Source of the DNA: Aeromonas diversa CDC 2478-85
GTDB lineage: Bacteria; Pseudomonadota; Gammaproteobacteria; Enterobacterales; Aeromonadaceae
DNA: 64,000 nucleotides
Assembly (NCBI RefSeq): GCF_000819805.1
Contig: NZ_CDCE01000035.1
Location: 96,452-160,451 of the forward strand
Direction: 5' to 3'
Positions 1 through 8,416 of this stretch are shown one piece after another. Every line of letters starts with the position of its first letter. Position 1 is the first letter of the stretch. Under the pieces are notes generated by a model. It was not told the origin of the DNA. It did no database searches and saw only the letters and a program-made list of their open reading frames with translations. A program made the translations under genes and the position numbers.

Positions 1-612
1 CGTCTGGCGGAAGCCGCTCGCGTCGCCGAAAAGGCTCGTCTGGCCGAGGCCGCTCGCGTCGCCGAAGAGGCTCGTCTGGCTGAGGCCGCTCGCATCGCCG
101 AGGAGGCTCGTCTGGCCGAAGCTGCCCGCATCGCCGAGGAGGCTCGTCTTGCCGAGGCCGCTCGCGTCGCCGAGGAGGCGCGTCTGGCCGAAGCCGCTCG
201 CATTGCCGAGGAGGCTCGTCTGGCCGAAGCCGCTCGCGTCGCCGAGGAGGCGCGTCTGGCCGAAGCCGCTCGCGTTGCCGAAGAGGCTCGTCTGGCTGAG
301 GCCGCTCGCGTCGCCGAAGAGGCTCGTCTGGCCGAAGCCGCTCGCGTCGCCGAAGAGGCTCGTCTGGCCGAAGCCGCCCGCGTCGCCGAAGAGGCTCGTC
401 TGGCTGAAGCCGCTCGCGTCGCCGAGGAGGCTCGTCTGGCCGAAGACGCTCGCGTCGCAGAGGAAGTCCGTCTGGCGGAAGCCGCTCGCGTCGCCGAGGA
501 GGCGCGTCTGGCCGAAGCTGCTCGCGTCGCCGAAGAGGCTCGTCTGGCGGAAGATGCTCGCGTCGCCGAGCAGGCCCGTCTGGCCGAAGAGGTCCGTGCC
601 GCTGAGGCCGCC
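1..612 (+). repeat. 36-bp tandem repeat array inside ftsY (17 units in window)
   Basis: Seventeen consecutive 36-bp units fill bases 1-612 exactly; the last unit (577-612) is degenerate and the array continues off the left edge. Each unit encodes the 12-residue motif [12 protein letters not shown] or a close variant (I for V, K/Q for E, D for A). The motif spaces Ala and charged residues as in a long single alpha-helix or coiled coil, similar in style to the TolA stalk. Because 36 is a multiple of 3, unit gain or loss keeps the frame. Differences between units are mostly third-position changes, so the array is under protein-level constraint. Confidence 0.95.
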
Positions 613-1587
613 AGTGTGGCTACCGCTGCCGTCATAGCCGACGACACCCAGGAAAAACCCCAGCGCGAGGGGCTGTTTGCTCGCCTCAAACGCAGCCTGG
701 TGCGCACCCGTGAGAACATAGGGTCAGGCTTCTTCGGTCTGTTCCGTGGCAAGAAGATCGACGACGAGCTGTTCGAGGAGCTGGAGACCCAGCTGCTGAG
801 CGCGGATCTCGGCATCGAGACCACCACTCGCATCATCGATGGCCTGACCCAGCACGCCAGCCGCAAACAGCTCAAGGATGCCGAGGCGCTCTATGGCCTG
901 CTCAAGCAGGATATGGGCGAGATGCTGACCCAGGTCGAGCAGCCCCTGGTGATCGACACCAGCAAGAAGCCCTACGTCATCCTGATGGTCGGTGTGAACG
1001 GGGTGGGCAAGACCACCACCATCGGCAAGCTGGCCAAGCAGTTCCAGGCCGAGGGCAAGAGTGTGATGCTGGCCGCCGGCGATACCTTCCGTGCCGCCGC
1101 GGTCGAGCAGCTGCAGGTGTGGGGCCAGCGCAACAATATCCCGGTGATCGCCCAGCATACCGGCGCCGATTCAGCCTCCGTCATCTATGATGCCATCGAG
1201 GCGGCCCGCTCGCGCGGGGCCGACGTGCTGATCGCCGACACCGCCGGCCGTCTGCAGAACAAGAACAACCTGATGGAAGAGCTCAAGAAGATAGTGCGGG
1301 TGATGAAGAAGCTCGATGAGGCTGCGCCCCACGAGATCATGCTCACCGTCGACGCCGGCACCGGCCAGAACGCCCTGAGCCAGGCCAAGCTGTTCAGCGA
1401 GGCGGTGGGGCTGACGGGCATCACCCTTACCAAGCTCGATGGTACCGCCAAGGGTGGCGTCATCTTCGCGGTGGCGGACAAGTTCCAGATCCCCATCCGC
1501 TACATAGGGGTGGGCGAGGGGATCGATGATCTGCGTCCCTTCGTGGCCAACGACTTCATCGAGGCCCTGTTCAGCCGGGATGAGTAA
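1..1587 (+). CDS. ftsY: Signal recognition particle receptor FtsY (5' partial)
   Basis: SRP receptor GTPase that docks SRP-ribosome complexes at the inner membrane. The reading frame is open from base 1, so the start codon lies outside the window. The first 204 codons are an Ala/Glu/Arg-rich tandem repeat; the conserved NG domain follows. Visible GTPase motifs are [10 protein letters not shown] (around 990-1020), DTAGR (around 1236-1250) and TKLDG (around 1429-1443). The NG part resembles other proteobacterial FtsY proteins; the repetitive N-terminus replaces the usual acidic A domain and is unusually long. A GTG at 616 could be mistaken for the start, but there is no ribosome site there and the upstream repeat is in the same frame. 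It heads the ftsY-ftsE-ftsX cluster, as in Escherichia coli. Confidence 0.97.
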   Translation, partial: RLAEAARVAEKARLAEAARVAEEARLAEAARIAEEARLAEAARIAEEARLAEAARVAEEARLAEAARIAEEARLAEAARVAEEARLAEAARVAEEARLAEAARVAEEARLAEAARVAEEARLAEAARVAEEARLAEAARVAEEARLAEDARVAEEVRLAEAARVAEEARLAEAARVAEEARLAEDARVAEQARLAEEVRAAEAASVATAAVIADDTQEKPQREGLFARLKRSLVRTRENIGSGFFGLFRGKKIDDELFEELETQLLSADLGIETTTRIIDGLTQHASRKQLKDAEALYGLLKQDMGEMLTQVEQPLVIDTSKKPYVILMVGVNGVGKTTTIGKLAKQFQAEGKSVMLAAGDTFRAAAVEQLQVWGQRNNIPVIAQHTGADSASVIYDAIEAARSRGADVLIADTAGRLQNKNNLMEELKKIVRVMKKLDEAAPHEIMLTVDAGTGQNALSQAKLFSEAVGLTGITLTKLDGTAKGGVIFAVADKFQIPIRYIGVGEGIDDLRPFVANDFIEALFSRDE

Positions 1588-1595
1588 CCATTGGC

Positions 1596-1613
1596 GGGCT
1601 CCTTCGGGAGCCC
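1596..1613 (+). terminator. UUCG-loop hairpin between ftsY and ftsE
   Basis: A 7-bp GC-rich stem (1596-1602 with 1607-1613) closed by a TTCG tetraloop, directly after the ftsY stop. There is no T-tract, so it may act as an mRNA-stabilising or attenuating hairpin rather than a full terminator. Confidence 0.5.
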
Positions 1614-1635
1614 GTGCAGCGATCAGGATGTGTCC

Positions 1636-2304
1636 ATGATTCGTTTTGAACAGGTCAGTAAGGTCTACAGTGGTGGCCATCAGGCGCTGCAGAAGGTGAG
1701 TTTTCACCTTCGCAAGGGAGAGATGGCCTTCCTCACCGGTCACTCGGGGGCGGGCAAGAGCACCCTGCTCAAGCTCATCAGTGTGATGGAGCGCCCCAGC
1801 GATGGGCGCATCTTCTTCCACGGTGACGAGGTGACCCGTCTCGACCGGCGCTATATCCCCTACGTGCGGCGCCAGATTGGCATGATCTTTCAGGATCACC
1901 GCCTGCTGATGGACAGAACCGTGTTTGACAACGTGGCCCTGCCATTGGTGATCGAGGGTTACAGCCATGGTGACATAGTTCGGCGGGTGGCAGCGGCCCT
2001 CGACAAGGTGGGGCTGCTCGGCAAGGAGCGTTACCAGCCGCGCATGCTCTCCGGTGGTGAGCAGCAGCGGGTAGGGATCGCCCGGGCCATCGTCAACAAG
2101 CCACCCTTACTGCTGGCCGATGAACCGACCGGTAACCTGGATCCCCAGCTCTCCATGGACATCTTGCGCCTGTTCGAGGAGTTTAACCGGGTCGGTGTGT
2201 CTGTCCTGATCGCCACTCACGATCTCGGGCTCATCGCCCGCATGCGTTATCGCACCCTGACGCTCAAGGCCGGCCGCATGTATTCGCAGGAGAAGGAGGC
2301 GTAA
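1636..2304 (+). CDS. ftsE: Cell division ATP-binding protein FtsE
   Basis: ATPase subunit of the FtsEX ABC-type complex, which sits at the division septum and activates periplasmic murein amidases through FtsX. The start ATG at 1636 gives 222 residues, the usual family length, and is preceded by an AGGA element. Walker A is GHSGAGKST (residues 35-43), the ABC signature is LSGGEQQR, and Walker B is followed by DEPTGNLD. The stop codon TAA overlaps the ftsX ATG by one base (TAATG), which implies translational coupling. Confidence 0.97.
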   Translation: MIRFEQVSKVYSGGHQALQKVSFHLRKGEMAFLTGHSGAGKSTLLKLISVMERPSDGRIFFHGDEVTRLDRRYIPYVRRQIGMIFQDHRLLMDRTVFDNVALPLVIEGYSHGDIVRRVAAALDKVGLLGKERYQPRMLSGGEQQRVGIARAIVNKPPLLLADEPTGNLDPQLSMDILRLFEEFNRVGVSVLIATHDLGLIARMRYRTLTLKAGRMYSQEKEA

Positions 2305-3257
2305 TGGGGGTCGTTCGTCACAAGCAGCCGCCGCTGCGCCGCTTTGCCATGTATTGGGTGGACCATGTTCGCCAGGCTTTCGCCAGCCTGGGAGAGCTGT
2401 GGCGTTATCCGCTCGCGACCATGATGACCCTGGCCGTACTCGGAGTGAGCCTGGCACTGCCCTCCTGTTTCCACGTGCTGCTCAAAAATGCCGAGCAGGT
2501 GGAGAGCGGTTGGCAGGACAGCTCCCAGATCACCCTCTATCTGCGCAAGGATCTGCCCGAGGAGAACATACAGGCGCTGCGCAAGCGCATTCTTATGTAT
2601 CCCGAGGTGGACAGCGTCGACTACCTGAGTCGCGACAAATCCCTGGCCGAGTTTCGTGAGCTCTCCGGTTTTGGTGATGCGCTCGACTATCTCGACGGCA
2701 ATCCCCTGCCACCCGTGCTGATTGTGGTTCCGGATCCGCGTTGGCGTAATCCGACCGGGGCCAGCGAGTTGCTGGCCAAGCTCAATGGCGAGAGTGGTGT
2801 CGAGCAGGGCAAGCTGGATCTGCAGTGGCTCGAGCGGTTGCAGGGGATCATCAACCTGCTGCGCCATACCATCACGGGTATCGCCGTCTTGTTGCTGGCT
2901 GCCGTGCTGCTCATCGTCGGTAACACCTTGCGTCTGAACATCCTCAACCAGCGCTCCGAGATCGAGGTGCTCAAGCTGGTGGGGGCGACGGATGCCTTCA
3001 TCCATCGTCCTTTTCTCTATACCGGCATCTGGTTCGGGGTGATCGGTGGCATGCTGGCCTGGTGGCTGACCGAGGTCATGGTGCTGTGGAGCGAAGGGGT
3101 GGTCAGCGAGTTGGCGGGCCTCTATGGCAGCGAGTTCCGTCTGGTGGGGTTGGGGTTGGTGGATGGACTCAACCTGATACTGCTCGGTGCGTTTTTGGGT
3201 CTGATTGCATCCTGGTTTTCGGTGCACCGGCATATCCGGGATATTGAACCTTCTTGA
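2304..3257 (+). CDS. ftsX: Cell division protein FtsX
   Basis: Membrane subunit of FtsEX. The 317-residue product has a short cytoplasmic N-terminus, a first membrane segment near residues 35-55, a periplasmic domain of about 130 residues, and three C-terminal membrane segments, which is the FtsX (MacB-like) topology. The conserved stretch following the second membrane segment contains NTLRLNILNQRSEIEVLKLV, typical of the family. Its start overlaps the ftsE stop. It is slightly shorter than the E. coli protein at the N-terminus, which is normal outside enterobacteria. Confidence 0.96.
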   Translation: MGVVRHKQPPLRRFAMYWVDHVRQAFASLGELWRYPLATMMTLAVLGVSLALPSCFHVLLKNAEQVESGWQDSSQITLYLRKDLPEENIQALRKRILMYPEVDSVDYLSRDKSLAEFRELSGFGDALDYLDGNPLPPVLIVVPDPRWRNPTGASELLAKLNGESGVEQGKLDLQWLERLQGIINLLRHTITGIAVLLLAAVLLIVGNTLRLNILNQRSEIEVLKLVGATDAFIHRPFLYTGIWFGVIGGMLAWWLTEVMVLWSEGVVSELAGLYGSEFRLVGLGLVDGLNLILLGAFLGLIASWFSVHRHIRDIEPS

Positions 3258-3564
3258 TTCATTGGTGATTATTTAATAGGCGGGAAAATTCGCTGGATTT
3301 TGCGATCCGGATCAAGTACAAGAACTCCCCTCGCTGGCGACGGGTTCATTCTCGCAGTAATCTGAACTATGGATGTCGACGGCAAGGATCTTAGAGGATC
3401 CGTGAACTTCCCGCTGCGGAAGTGGTCTGATTAACTGGATTTCTATGGGTGTGGCAAAGGGCCCTGCCTGTGTCGACTTGGCAAGCATGTGAAGGTTGCG
3501 AGCTCCGCAACAATGGACTTAGCATGCTACTTTTCAGGGGTCCTTCACTGTGACCCCTTTTTTT
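3258..3564 (+). ncRNA. Candidate structured RNA between ftsX and rpoH (5' end unknown)
   Basis: The 469-bp gap between ftsX and rpoH has no supported protein. It ends a non-coding stretch with a clear intrinsic terminator at 3536-3564. Upstream of it are local stems: GGATC/GATCC at about 3387-3402, ACTTCC/GGAAGT at about 3405-3422, GTTGCG/CGCAAC at about 3494-3510, and a longer-range pairing AGTAATC with GATTAACT (about 3356-3362 with 3429-3436). This pattern suits a small RNA or a long structured leader. It does not match CsrB, Spot 42, GcvB, 4.5S or RNase P RNA as I know them, and I could not fit a 6S fold. The 5' end and promoter are not determined; the span given is an upper limit. It could alternatively be the 3' tail of the ftsYEX transcript. 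Confidence 0.45.
3536..3564 (+). terminator. Rho-independent terminator upstream of rpoH
   Basis: Stem AGGGGTC (3536-3542) with GACCCCT (3552-3558), 9-nt loop, followed by an uninterrupted run of T to 3564. It separates ftsX and any intergenic RNA from rpoH, so rpoH must have its own promoters within about 3565-3700. Confidence 0.85.
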
Positions 3565-3726
3565 ATGCTTATTCATAGGGTGTTCAGAGGGTGGTTCTCA
3601 GGATGGACACCTTGCGAGTCGACCATCGATTCACTAGCATGAGCTGGCCCGCATAACGGGCCTTGGTTGGTGGACAGCCCCTCTGAGGGTGTTAGACTGG
3701 CCGGATTGAGAAGAAAGAGGTATTCA

Positions 3727-4575
3727 ATGGGAACTTCATTGCAGCGCACCATGGCCTTGATTCCGCAAGGCAGTCTGGAGAGTTATATCCAGGGGGTGAA
3801 CACGATTCCTGTGCTCAGTGCAGAGGAAGAGCGCGCTCTTGCCGAGCGGCTGCAGCAGGATGGGGATCTCGAGGCTGCACGCCAGCTGGTTATGTCCCAC
3901 CTGCGTTTTGTCGTTCACGTGGCCAAGAGCTACGCCGGTTACGGCCTGCCCCAGGCCGATCTTATTCAGGAAGGCAACATAGGCCTGATGAAGGCGGTCA
4001 AGCGCTTCGATCCGAGTGTCGGTGTGCGTCTGGTCTCCTTCGCCGTGCACTGGATCAAGGCCGAAATCCACGAGTACGTCCTGCGCAACTGGCGCATGGT
4101 CAAGGTGGCGACCACCAAGGCCCAGCGCAAACTCTTCTTTAACCTGCGCAAGGCCAAGAAGCACCTCGGCTGGTTCAGTCAGGAAGAGGTCCGTGCCGTG
4201 GCCGACGATCTCGGCGTCTCTCCCGAGGAGGTGGTCGAGATGGAGGCCCGCATGAGCGGCCACGATCAGGCCTTCGATCTGCTCGACGACGACGAGGACG
4301 GTTTCGCCCCGGTCCACTATCTGGAGGACAAGTCCTCCGATCTCGCCAGCAACTTCGAGAGCGACAACTGGGACGATCACGCCACGACCCGTCTCTCCTA
4401 TGCACTGTCCACCCTGGACGAGCGTAGCCAGCACATCATTCGTGCCCGCTGGCTGGATGAGGACAATAAGGCGACCCTGCAGGAGTTGGCCGATGCCTAC
4501 GGCGTCTCAGCCGAGCGGGTGCGTCAGCTCGAGAAGAATGCCTTGAAGAAGCTCAAGGACGCCATGGATGCTTGA
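3727..4575 (+). CDS. rpoH: RNA polymerase sigma-32 factor RpoH (heat shock)
   Basis: Alternative sigma factor for heat-shock promoters. ATG at 3727 gives 282 residues (E. coli has 284) and follows an AGAAAGAGG ribosome site; further upstream in-frame starts would add non-homologous sequence. Region 2 contains the core-binding and -10 recognition stretch (around [19 protein letters not shown]), the characteristic RpoH box [18 protein letters not shown] follows, and region 4 ends with a helix-turn-helix. The RpoH box is specific to sigma-32 and excludes RpoD or RpoS. It follows ftsX as in other gammaproteobacteria. Confidence 0.98.
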   Translation: MGTSLQRTMALIPQGSLESYIQGVNTIPVLSAEEERALAERLQQDGDLEAARQLVMSHLRFVVHVAKSYAGYGLPQADLIQEGNIGLMKAVKRFDPSVGVRLVSFAVHWIKAEIHEYVLRNWRMVKVATTKAQRKLFFNLRKAKKHLGWFSQEEVRAVADDLGVSPEEVVEMEARMSGHDQAFDLLDDDEDGFAPVHYLEDKSSDLASNFESDNWDDHATTRLSYALSTLDERSQHIIRARWLDEDNKATLQELADAYGVSAERVRQLEKNALKKLKDAMDA

Positions 4576-4590
4576 TAGCATCTGCCATAA

Positions 4591-4614
4591 ACAGGGCCTG
4601 CGGGCCCTGTTTTT
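4591..4614 (+). terminator. rpoH terminator
   Basis: ACAGGGCC (4591-4598) pairs with GGCCCTGT (4603-4610) around a TGCG loop, followed by a T-run. It lies 15 bp after the rpoH stop. Confidence 0.9.
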
Positions 4615-4712
4615 GTTTCCGTCCTAGAGGTCACACCTCTGTGATGCGGACTTGCCTGTCCTGCCATCCCCTGTGATAAGGTGCGCAGCAGAGCACGACA
4701 GGGAGAATCTTC

Positions 4713-5369
4713 GTGAAATTGCTGAACCAGCTGTTCGTCAACAACCGGGAGTGGGCCGAGCAAATCAAGGCCGAGGATCCCGACTTCTTTACCCAGCTCT
4801 CTTCCCAGCAGGCACCCGAGTACCTCTGGATCGGCTGCTCGGATAGCCGGGTCCCCGCCAACCAGCTGATGGGGCTGCTGCCGGGTGATGTCTTCGTGCA
4901 CCGCAACGTGGCCAATCTGGTGGTCCACACCGATTTCAACTGCCTCTCTGTGCTGCAATATGCGGTCGAGGTGCTCAAGGTGAAGCACATCATCGTCTGC
5001 GGTCACTACGGGTGTGGTGGGGTGAAGGCGGCGATGCAGAACCAGGAGCTGGGGCTCATCGACAACTGGCTGCGCAACATCAAGGACGTCTACTTCAAGT
5101 ACCAGGGTGAGATCGACGCGGTCGAGGATGAACACGAACGCTTCGACTTCCTGTGCGAGCTGAACGTGGCCGAGCAGGTCTCCAATGTCTGCCACACCAC
5201 CATAGTGCAGAACGCCTGGCGCCGTGGTCAGGAGTTGGCAGTACACGGCTGGATCTACGGGATCAAGGATGGCCTGCTGCAGGATCTTAACGTCTGCATC
5301 AACGGGCCTGAGCAGATCCCGGATCTCTACCGCACCTGGGTCGATATCAAGCCCAGAATCCGGCGATGA
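4713..5369 (+). CDS. can: Beta-class carbonic anhydrase
   Basis: Interconverts CO2 and bicarbonate, supplying bicarbonate for carboxylation reactions. The start is GTG at 4713, with GGGAGA about 8 bases upstream. The 218-residue product carries the full zinc/active-site set: Cys42, Asp44 and Arg46 in CSDSR, then His98 and Cys101 in GHYGCGG. These match the E. coli Can spacing. Its TGA overlaps the hutC ATG (ATGA at 5366-5369), an unusual coupling of a housekeeping enzyme to a catabolic repressor. Confidence 0.96.
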   Translation: MKLLNQLFVNNREWAEQIKAEDPDFFTQLSSQQAPEYLWIGCSDSRVPANQLMGLLPGDVFVHRNVANLVVHTDFNCLSVLQYAVEVLKVKHIIVCGHYGCGGVKAAMQNQELGLIDNWLRNIKDVYFKYQGEIDAVEDEHERFDFLCELNVAEQVSNVCHTTIVQNAWRRGQELAVHGWIYGIKDGLLQDLNVCINGPEQIPDLYRTWVDIKPRIRR

Positions 5370-6070
5370 CGGCACCCCGTTATCGCCAGATCCGGCAGTT
5401 TGTGCTCGACGCCATCGGCTGCGGCGAGTTGAACCCGGGGGATCGCATCCCGACCGAGGCGGCACTGTGCGAACGCTTCGGTGTCAGCAGGATGACGGTG
5501 AACAAGGCCTTGCGCGAGCTGACCGCCGAGGGGTGGCTGGTGCGCACCGCCGGATCCGGCAGCTTCGTGGCGGATCGGCGTGCCGAGTCACCCCTGCTCG
5601 AGATCCGCAACATAGCGGACGAGATCGCCGAGCGCGGCGCCCGCTACAGTGCCCGGGTGATCCGGCTGGAGCAACAGAGGGCAGATGATAAGGTGGCGGT
5701 GCAGCTTGGCCTGCGGGTTGGCGCCCCCATCTTCCACAGTCTGATCGTCCATCAGTCCGACAATGAGCCGCTCCAGCTCGAGGAGCGCTTCGTCGATGCC
5801 GAGCGCTTGCCCGGCTATGGCGAACAGGACTTCACCGCGCTCACTCCCAACGCCTACCTGATGCAGGTCTGCCCCCTCTCCGAGATGGAGCATCTGGTGG
5901 AGGCCGTGTTGCCGAGCGCCGGTGAGGCGGCCCTGCTGCAGGTGCGGGTCGACACCCCCTGCCTGCTGCTGCATCGACGCACCTGGTCAGAGGGGGGGCT
6001 GGTCTCCTATGCCCGCCTGCTCTCGCCTGGGGATCGTTACCGGCTGCGTTCCCAGACTCGATTCGCCTAA
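5366..6070 (+). CDS. hutC: Histidine utilization repressor HutC (GntR family)
   Basis: GntR/HutC-family repressor that senses urocanate and controls histidine catabolism. The first 70 residues form the winged helix-turn-helix (RIPTEAALCERFGVSRMTVN), followed by a UTRA effector domain to residue 234. The start ATG at 5366 sits inside the end of the carbonic anhydrase gene, so its translation is probably coupled to it. A HutC-type palindrome begins two bases after its stop codon, and a second lies in front of hutI. This gene and hutI-G-U-H form one functional cluster. Confidence 0.93.
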   Translation: MTAPRYRQIRQFVLDAIGCGELNPGDRIPTEAALCERFGVSRMTVNKALRELTAEGWLVRTAGSGSFVADRRAESPLLEIRNIADEIAERGARYSARVIRLEQQRADDKVAVQLGLRVGAPIFHSLIVHQSDNEPLQLEERFVDAERLPGYGEQDFTALTPNAYLMQVCPLSEMEHLVEAVLPSAGEAALLQVRVDTPCLLLHRRTWSEGGLVSYARLLSPGDRYRLRSQTRFA

Positions 6071-6071
6071 T

Positions 6072-6081
6072 TGTATATACA
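6072..6081. promoter_or_regulatory. HutC-type operator 1
   Basis: Perfect 10-bp palindrome TGTATATACA just after the hutC stop codon, with flanking A/T symmetry. It matches the core of known HutC operators in other proteobacteria. The role of a site at the 3' end of hutC is uncertain; it may assist looping with operator 2, 132 bp downstream. Confidence 0.7.
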
Positions 6082-6098
6082 TTAATCTGTTCCACTGA

Positions 6099-6121
6099 CC
6101 CGCCCGACCGGCGGGTTTTTT
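6099..6121 (+). terminator. hutC terminator
   Basis: CCCGCC (6099-6104) pairs with GGCGGG (6110-6115) and is followed by six T residues. It separates can-hutC transcription from hutI. Confidence 0.88.
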
Positions 6122-6171
6122 GTGCCTATACTCTAATCGTGATCGTTGTTGCAGCTTTGTAACGAACGGTC

Positions 6172-6213
6172 TGGTTTGCCTGTGCCACTTCCTGTATAAG
6201 ATTTGTATATACA
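6172..6213 (+). promoter_or_regulatory. Putative hutI promoter with HutC operator 2
   Basis: A -35-like TGGTTT (6172-6177) and -10-like TATAAG (6195-6200) are separated by 17 bp. The palindrome TGTATATACA at 6204-6213 would cover the transcription start, a sensible repressor position. The hexamers are imperfect; the operator is the stronger part of this call. Confidence 0.6.
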
Positions 6214-6227
6214 TTTCGGAGTCTGGC

Positions 6228-7451
6228 ATGAACAAGGAACTGTTGGCCTGCGATCGGGTCTGGATCAACCTCACTCCCGCCACCATGAGCGATGGCTATG
6301 ACCTCCTGGCCCCCCATGCCCTCGGCGTGAAAGCGGGCCGGATCCACGCCCTGATCCCCATGAGCGAGCTGAGCGGGCCCTTTCCCGAGAGCTGGCAGGA
6401 TATGAAGGGCCGCCTGGCGACCCCGGGTCTTATCGACTGCCACTCCCACCTCATCTATGCCGGCAGCCGCGCCGCCGAGTTCGAGCAGCGGCTGCAGGGG
6501 GTCCCCTATGCGGAGATTGCCCGCCAGGGTGGCGGCATCCTCAGCACTGTGCGTGCCACCCGAGCGGCCAGCGAGGATCAGCTGTTCACGCTCGCGCTCG
6601 ATCGGCTCAAGAGCCTGCTGCGCGAAGGGGTCACCACGGTCGAGATCAAGTCTGGCTATGGCCTGACTCTGGAGGACGAGCTCAAGATGCTGCGGGTCGC
6701 GCGCCGCCTTGGCCGTGCCCTGCCGGTGCGGGTACGCACCACCTTGCTGGCGGCCCACGCCGTGCCGCCCGAGTTCGATGCAGATGGCTGGGTCGATCTC
6801 ATCTGTGATCAGCTGATCCCGATCGCCGCCGCAGAAGGGCTGGCCGACGCGGTCGACGTCTTCTGCGAGGGGATCGCCTTCAACCTGGCCCAGTGCGAGC
6901 GGGTCTTCGCCGCCGCCCGTGCTCATGGCCTGCCGGTCAAGGGGCACATGGAGCAGCTCTCCAACTTAGGGGGCAGCGCGCTCGCCGCCCGCTACCGCGC
7001 CCTCTCGGTGGACCACCTGGAACACCTGGATGCCGCCGGCATCACCGCCCTGGCCGAGAGCGGCACTGTGGCGGTGCTGCTGCCCGGCGCCTTCTACTTC
7101 CTGCGCGACACCAACCTGCCGCCGGTGCAGGCGCTGCGCGAGGCCGGCGTGCCCATCGCGGTCGCCTCCGACATCAACCCCGGCACCTCGCCGCTGGTCT
7201 CCTTGCGTCTGGCCATGAACATGGCCTGCACCCTGTTTCGTCTCACCCCGGAGGAGGCGCTGTGTGGCGTCACCCGTCACGGCGCCACGGCGCTTGGCGC
7301 AGCAGGGCTGGGTCAGCTCAAGGTAGGCATGGAGGCCGACTTCCTGGTCTGGTCGTGCGCCCACCCGGCCGAGCTGGCCTATCAGGTCGGCGTCGACCAG
7401 CTGGTGGCGCGGGTGGTGAAAGGACAGGAAACCCTGGGAGGTCTGGCATGA
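6228..7451 (+). CDS. hutI: Imidazolonepropionase HutI
   Basis: Hydrolyses 4-imidazolone-5-propanoate to N-formimidoyl-L-glutamate, third step of histidine degradation. ATG at 6228 gives 407 residues, the family length. It is an amidohydrolase: metal ligands His72 and His74 in DCHSHLIYAG, the family hallmark ARQGGGILSTV follows, and further His/Asp ligands are in KGHMEQL and ASDINPG. Its TGA overlaps the hutG ATG (ATGA at 7448-7451). An in-frame opening further upstream runs through the operator and promoter and is not coding. Confidence 0.96.
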   Translation: MNKELLACDRVWINLTPATMSDGYDLLAPHALGVKAGRIHALIPMSELSGPFPESWQDMKGRLATPGLIDCHSHLIYAGSRAAEFEQRLQGVPYAEIARQGGGILSTVRATRAASEDQLFTLALDRLKSLLREGVTTVEIKSGYGLTLEDELKMLRVARRLGRALPVRVRTTLLAAHAVPPEFDADGWVDLICDQLIPIAAAEGLADAVDVFCEGIAFNLAQCERVFAAARAHGLPVKGHMEQLSNLGGSALAARYRALSVDHLEHLDAAGITALAESGTVAVLLPGAFYFLRDTNLPPVQALREAGVPIAVASDINPGTSPLVSLRLAMNMACTLFRLTPEEALCGVTRHGATALGAAGLGQLKVGMEADFLVWSCAHPAELAYQVGVDQLVARVVKGQETLGGLA

Positions 7452-8371
7452 GCGAGATGCAGATATGGCAGGGGCGTCAGGATCCGGAAGACGGCGCACT
7501 GGCCCTGCGCTGGCATGACAGGGTGCAGCCCTGGCAGGGACGCGGTGAACCCGGCGTGGTGCTGCTCGGCTTCGCCTGCGACGAGGGGGTGCGCCGCAAC
7601 AAGGGGCGCGTCGGTGCGGCCGGTGCGCCGCTGGCGGTGCGCAAGCTGCTCGCCAACACGGCCTGGCACCTGAGTCAGCCCGTCTACGACGGCGGTGACG
7701 TGTGCTGCGAGGACGGTGATCTCGACGCCGCCCACGGCCGGCTGGCCGATCGGGTCGCCGCTGCGCTGGGGCAGGGCCAGTTCCCGCTGGTGCTGGGAGG
7801 CGGCCACGAGGTGGCCTTCGGCAGCTGGAGTGGCCTCAACCGCCATCTCAACGGCAAGGGTCGTGTGGGCATCATCAACTTCGACGCCCACTTCGACCTG
7901 CGCATGAAGCTGGAGCAGGCGAGTTCCGGCACCCCCTTCTTCCAGATTGCCGAGCAGTGCGCTGCCCAGGGCTCGCCCTTTAACTATGCCTGCCTCGGGG
8001 TGGCCGAGACCGCCAACACGGCGGCCCTGTTTGCCCGCGCCGAGGCGCTGGGGGTGTGGCACGTGCTGGACGAGGCGATGACCCCGACCGAGCTGCCAGC
8101 CTTGCTCAACGGGCTGGATGCCTTTATCGCCCGCTGTGACCACCTCTATCTGACCATCGATCTCGACGTGCTGCCCGCCGCCGTGATGCCGGGGGTGAGC
8201 GCCCCTGCCGCCCGTGGCGTGGAGCTGGCCGTCATCGAACCCCTGATCGCCCATATCCGGGCCAGCGGCAAGCTCAGGCTCGCCGATCTGGCCGAATACA
8301 ACCCGAGCCTGGATCAGGACAACCGCAGCGCCCGCGTGGCCGCGCGCCTGGTCCACCAGTTGACCAAGTAG
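7448..8371 (+). CDS. hutG: Formimidoylglutamase HutG
   Basis: Arginase/agmatinase-fold enzyme that cleaves N-formimidoyl-glutamate to glutamate and formamide. The 307-residue product starts at the ATG overlapping the hutI stop. Manganese ligands are visible: His120 in GGGHE, Asp146, His148 and Asp150 in NFDAHFD, and the aspartates of TIDLDVLP. It is the one-step formamide route; no HutF/formylglutamate hydrolase is present in the cluster. Confidence 0.95.
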   Translation: MSEMQIWQGRQDPEDGALALRWHDRVQPWQGRGEPGVVLLGFACDEGVRRNKGRVGAAGAPLAVRKLLANTAWHLSQPVYDGGDVCCEDGDLDAAHGRLADRVAAALGQGQFPLVLGGGHEVAFGSWSGLNRHLNGKGRVGIINFDAHFDLRMKLEQASSGTPFFQIAEQCAAQGSPFNYACLGVAETANTAALFARAEALGVWHVLDEAMTPTELPALLNGLDAFIARCDHLYLTIDLDVLPAAVMPGVSAPAARGVELAVIEPLIAHIRASGKLRLADLAEYNPSLDQDNRSARVAARLVHQLTK

Positions 8372-8416
8372 CGGCGCACCGCGCCGCCTGACCGTATCGA
8401 TAAACAAGGAGTGTCT

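Noticed and set aside
149-637. Open frame encoding a Pro/Trp/Arg-rich repeat protein
   Set aside because: It is frame 2 of the 36-bp repeat in ftsY; the true frame runs from base 1 into the SRP GTPase domain.
3258-3564. 6S RNA or CsrB-type RNA
   Set aside because: Only short similarity to a 6S segment and scattered GGA; the fold and the repeated CAGGA loops are missing.
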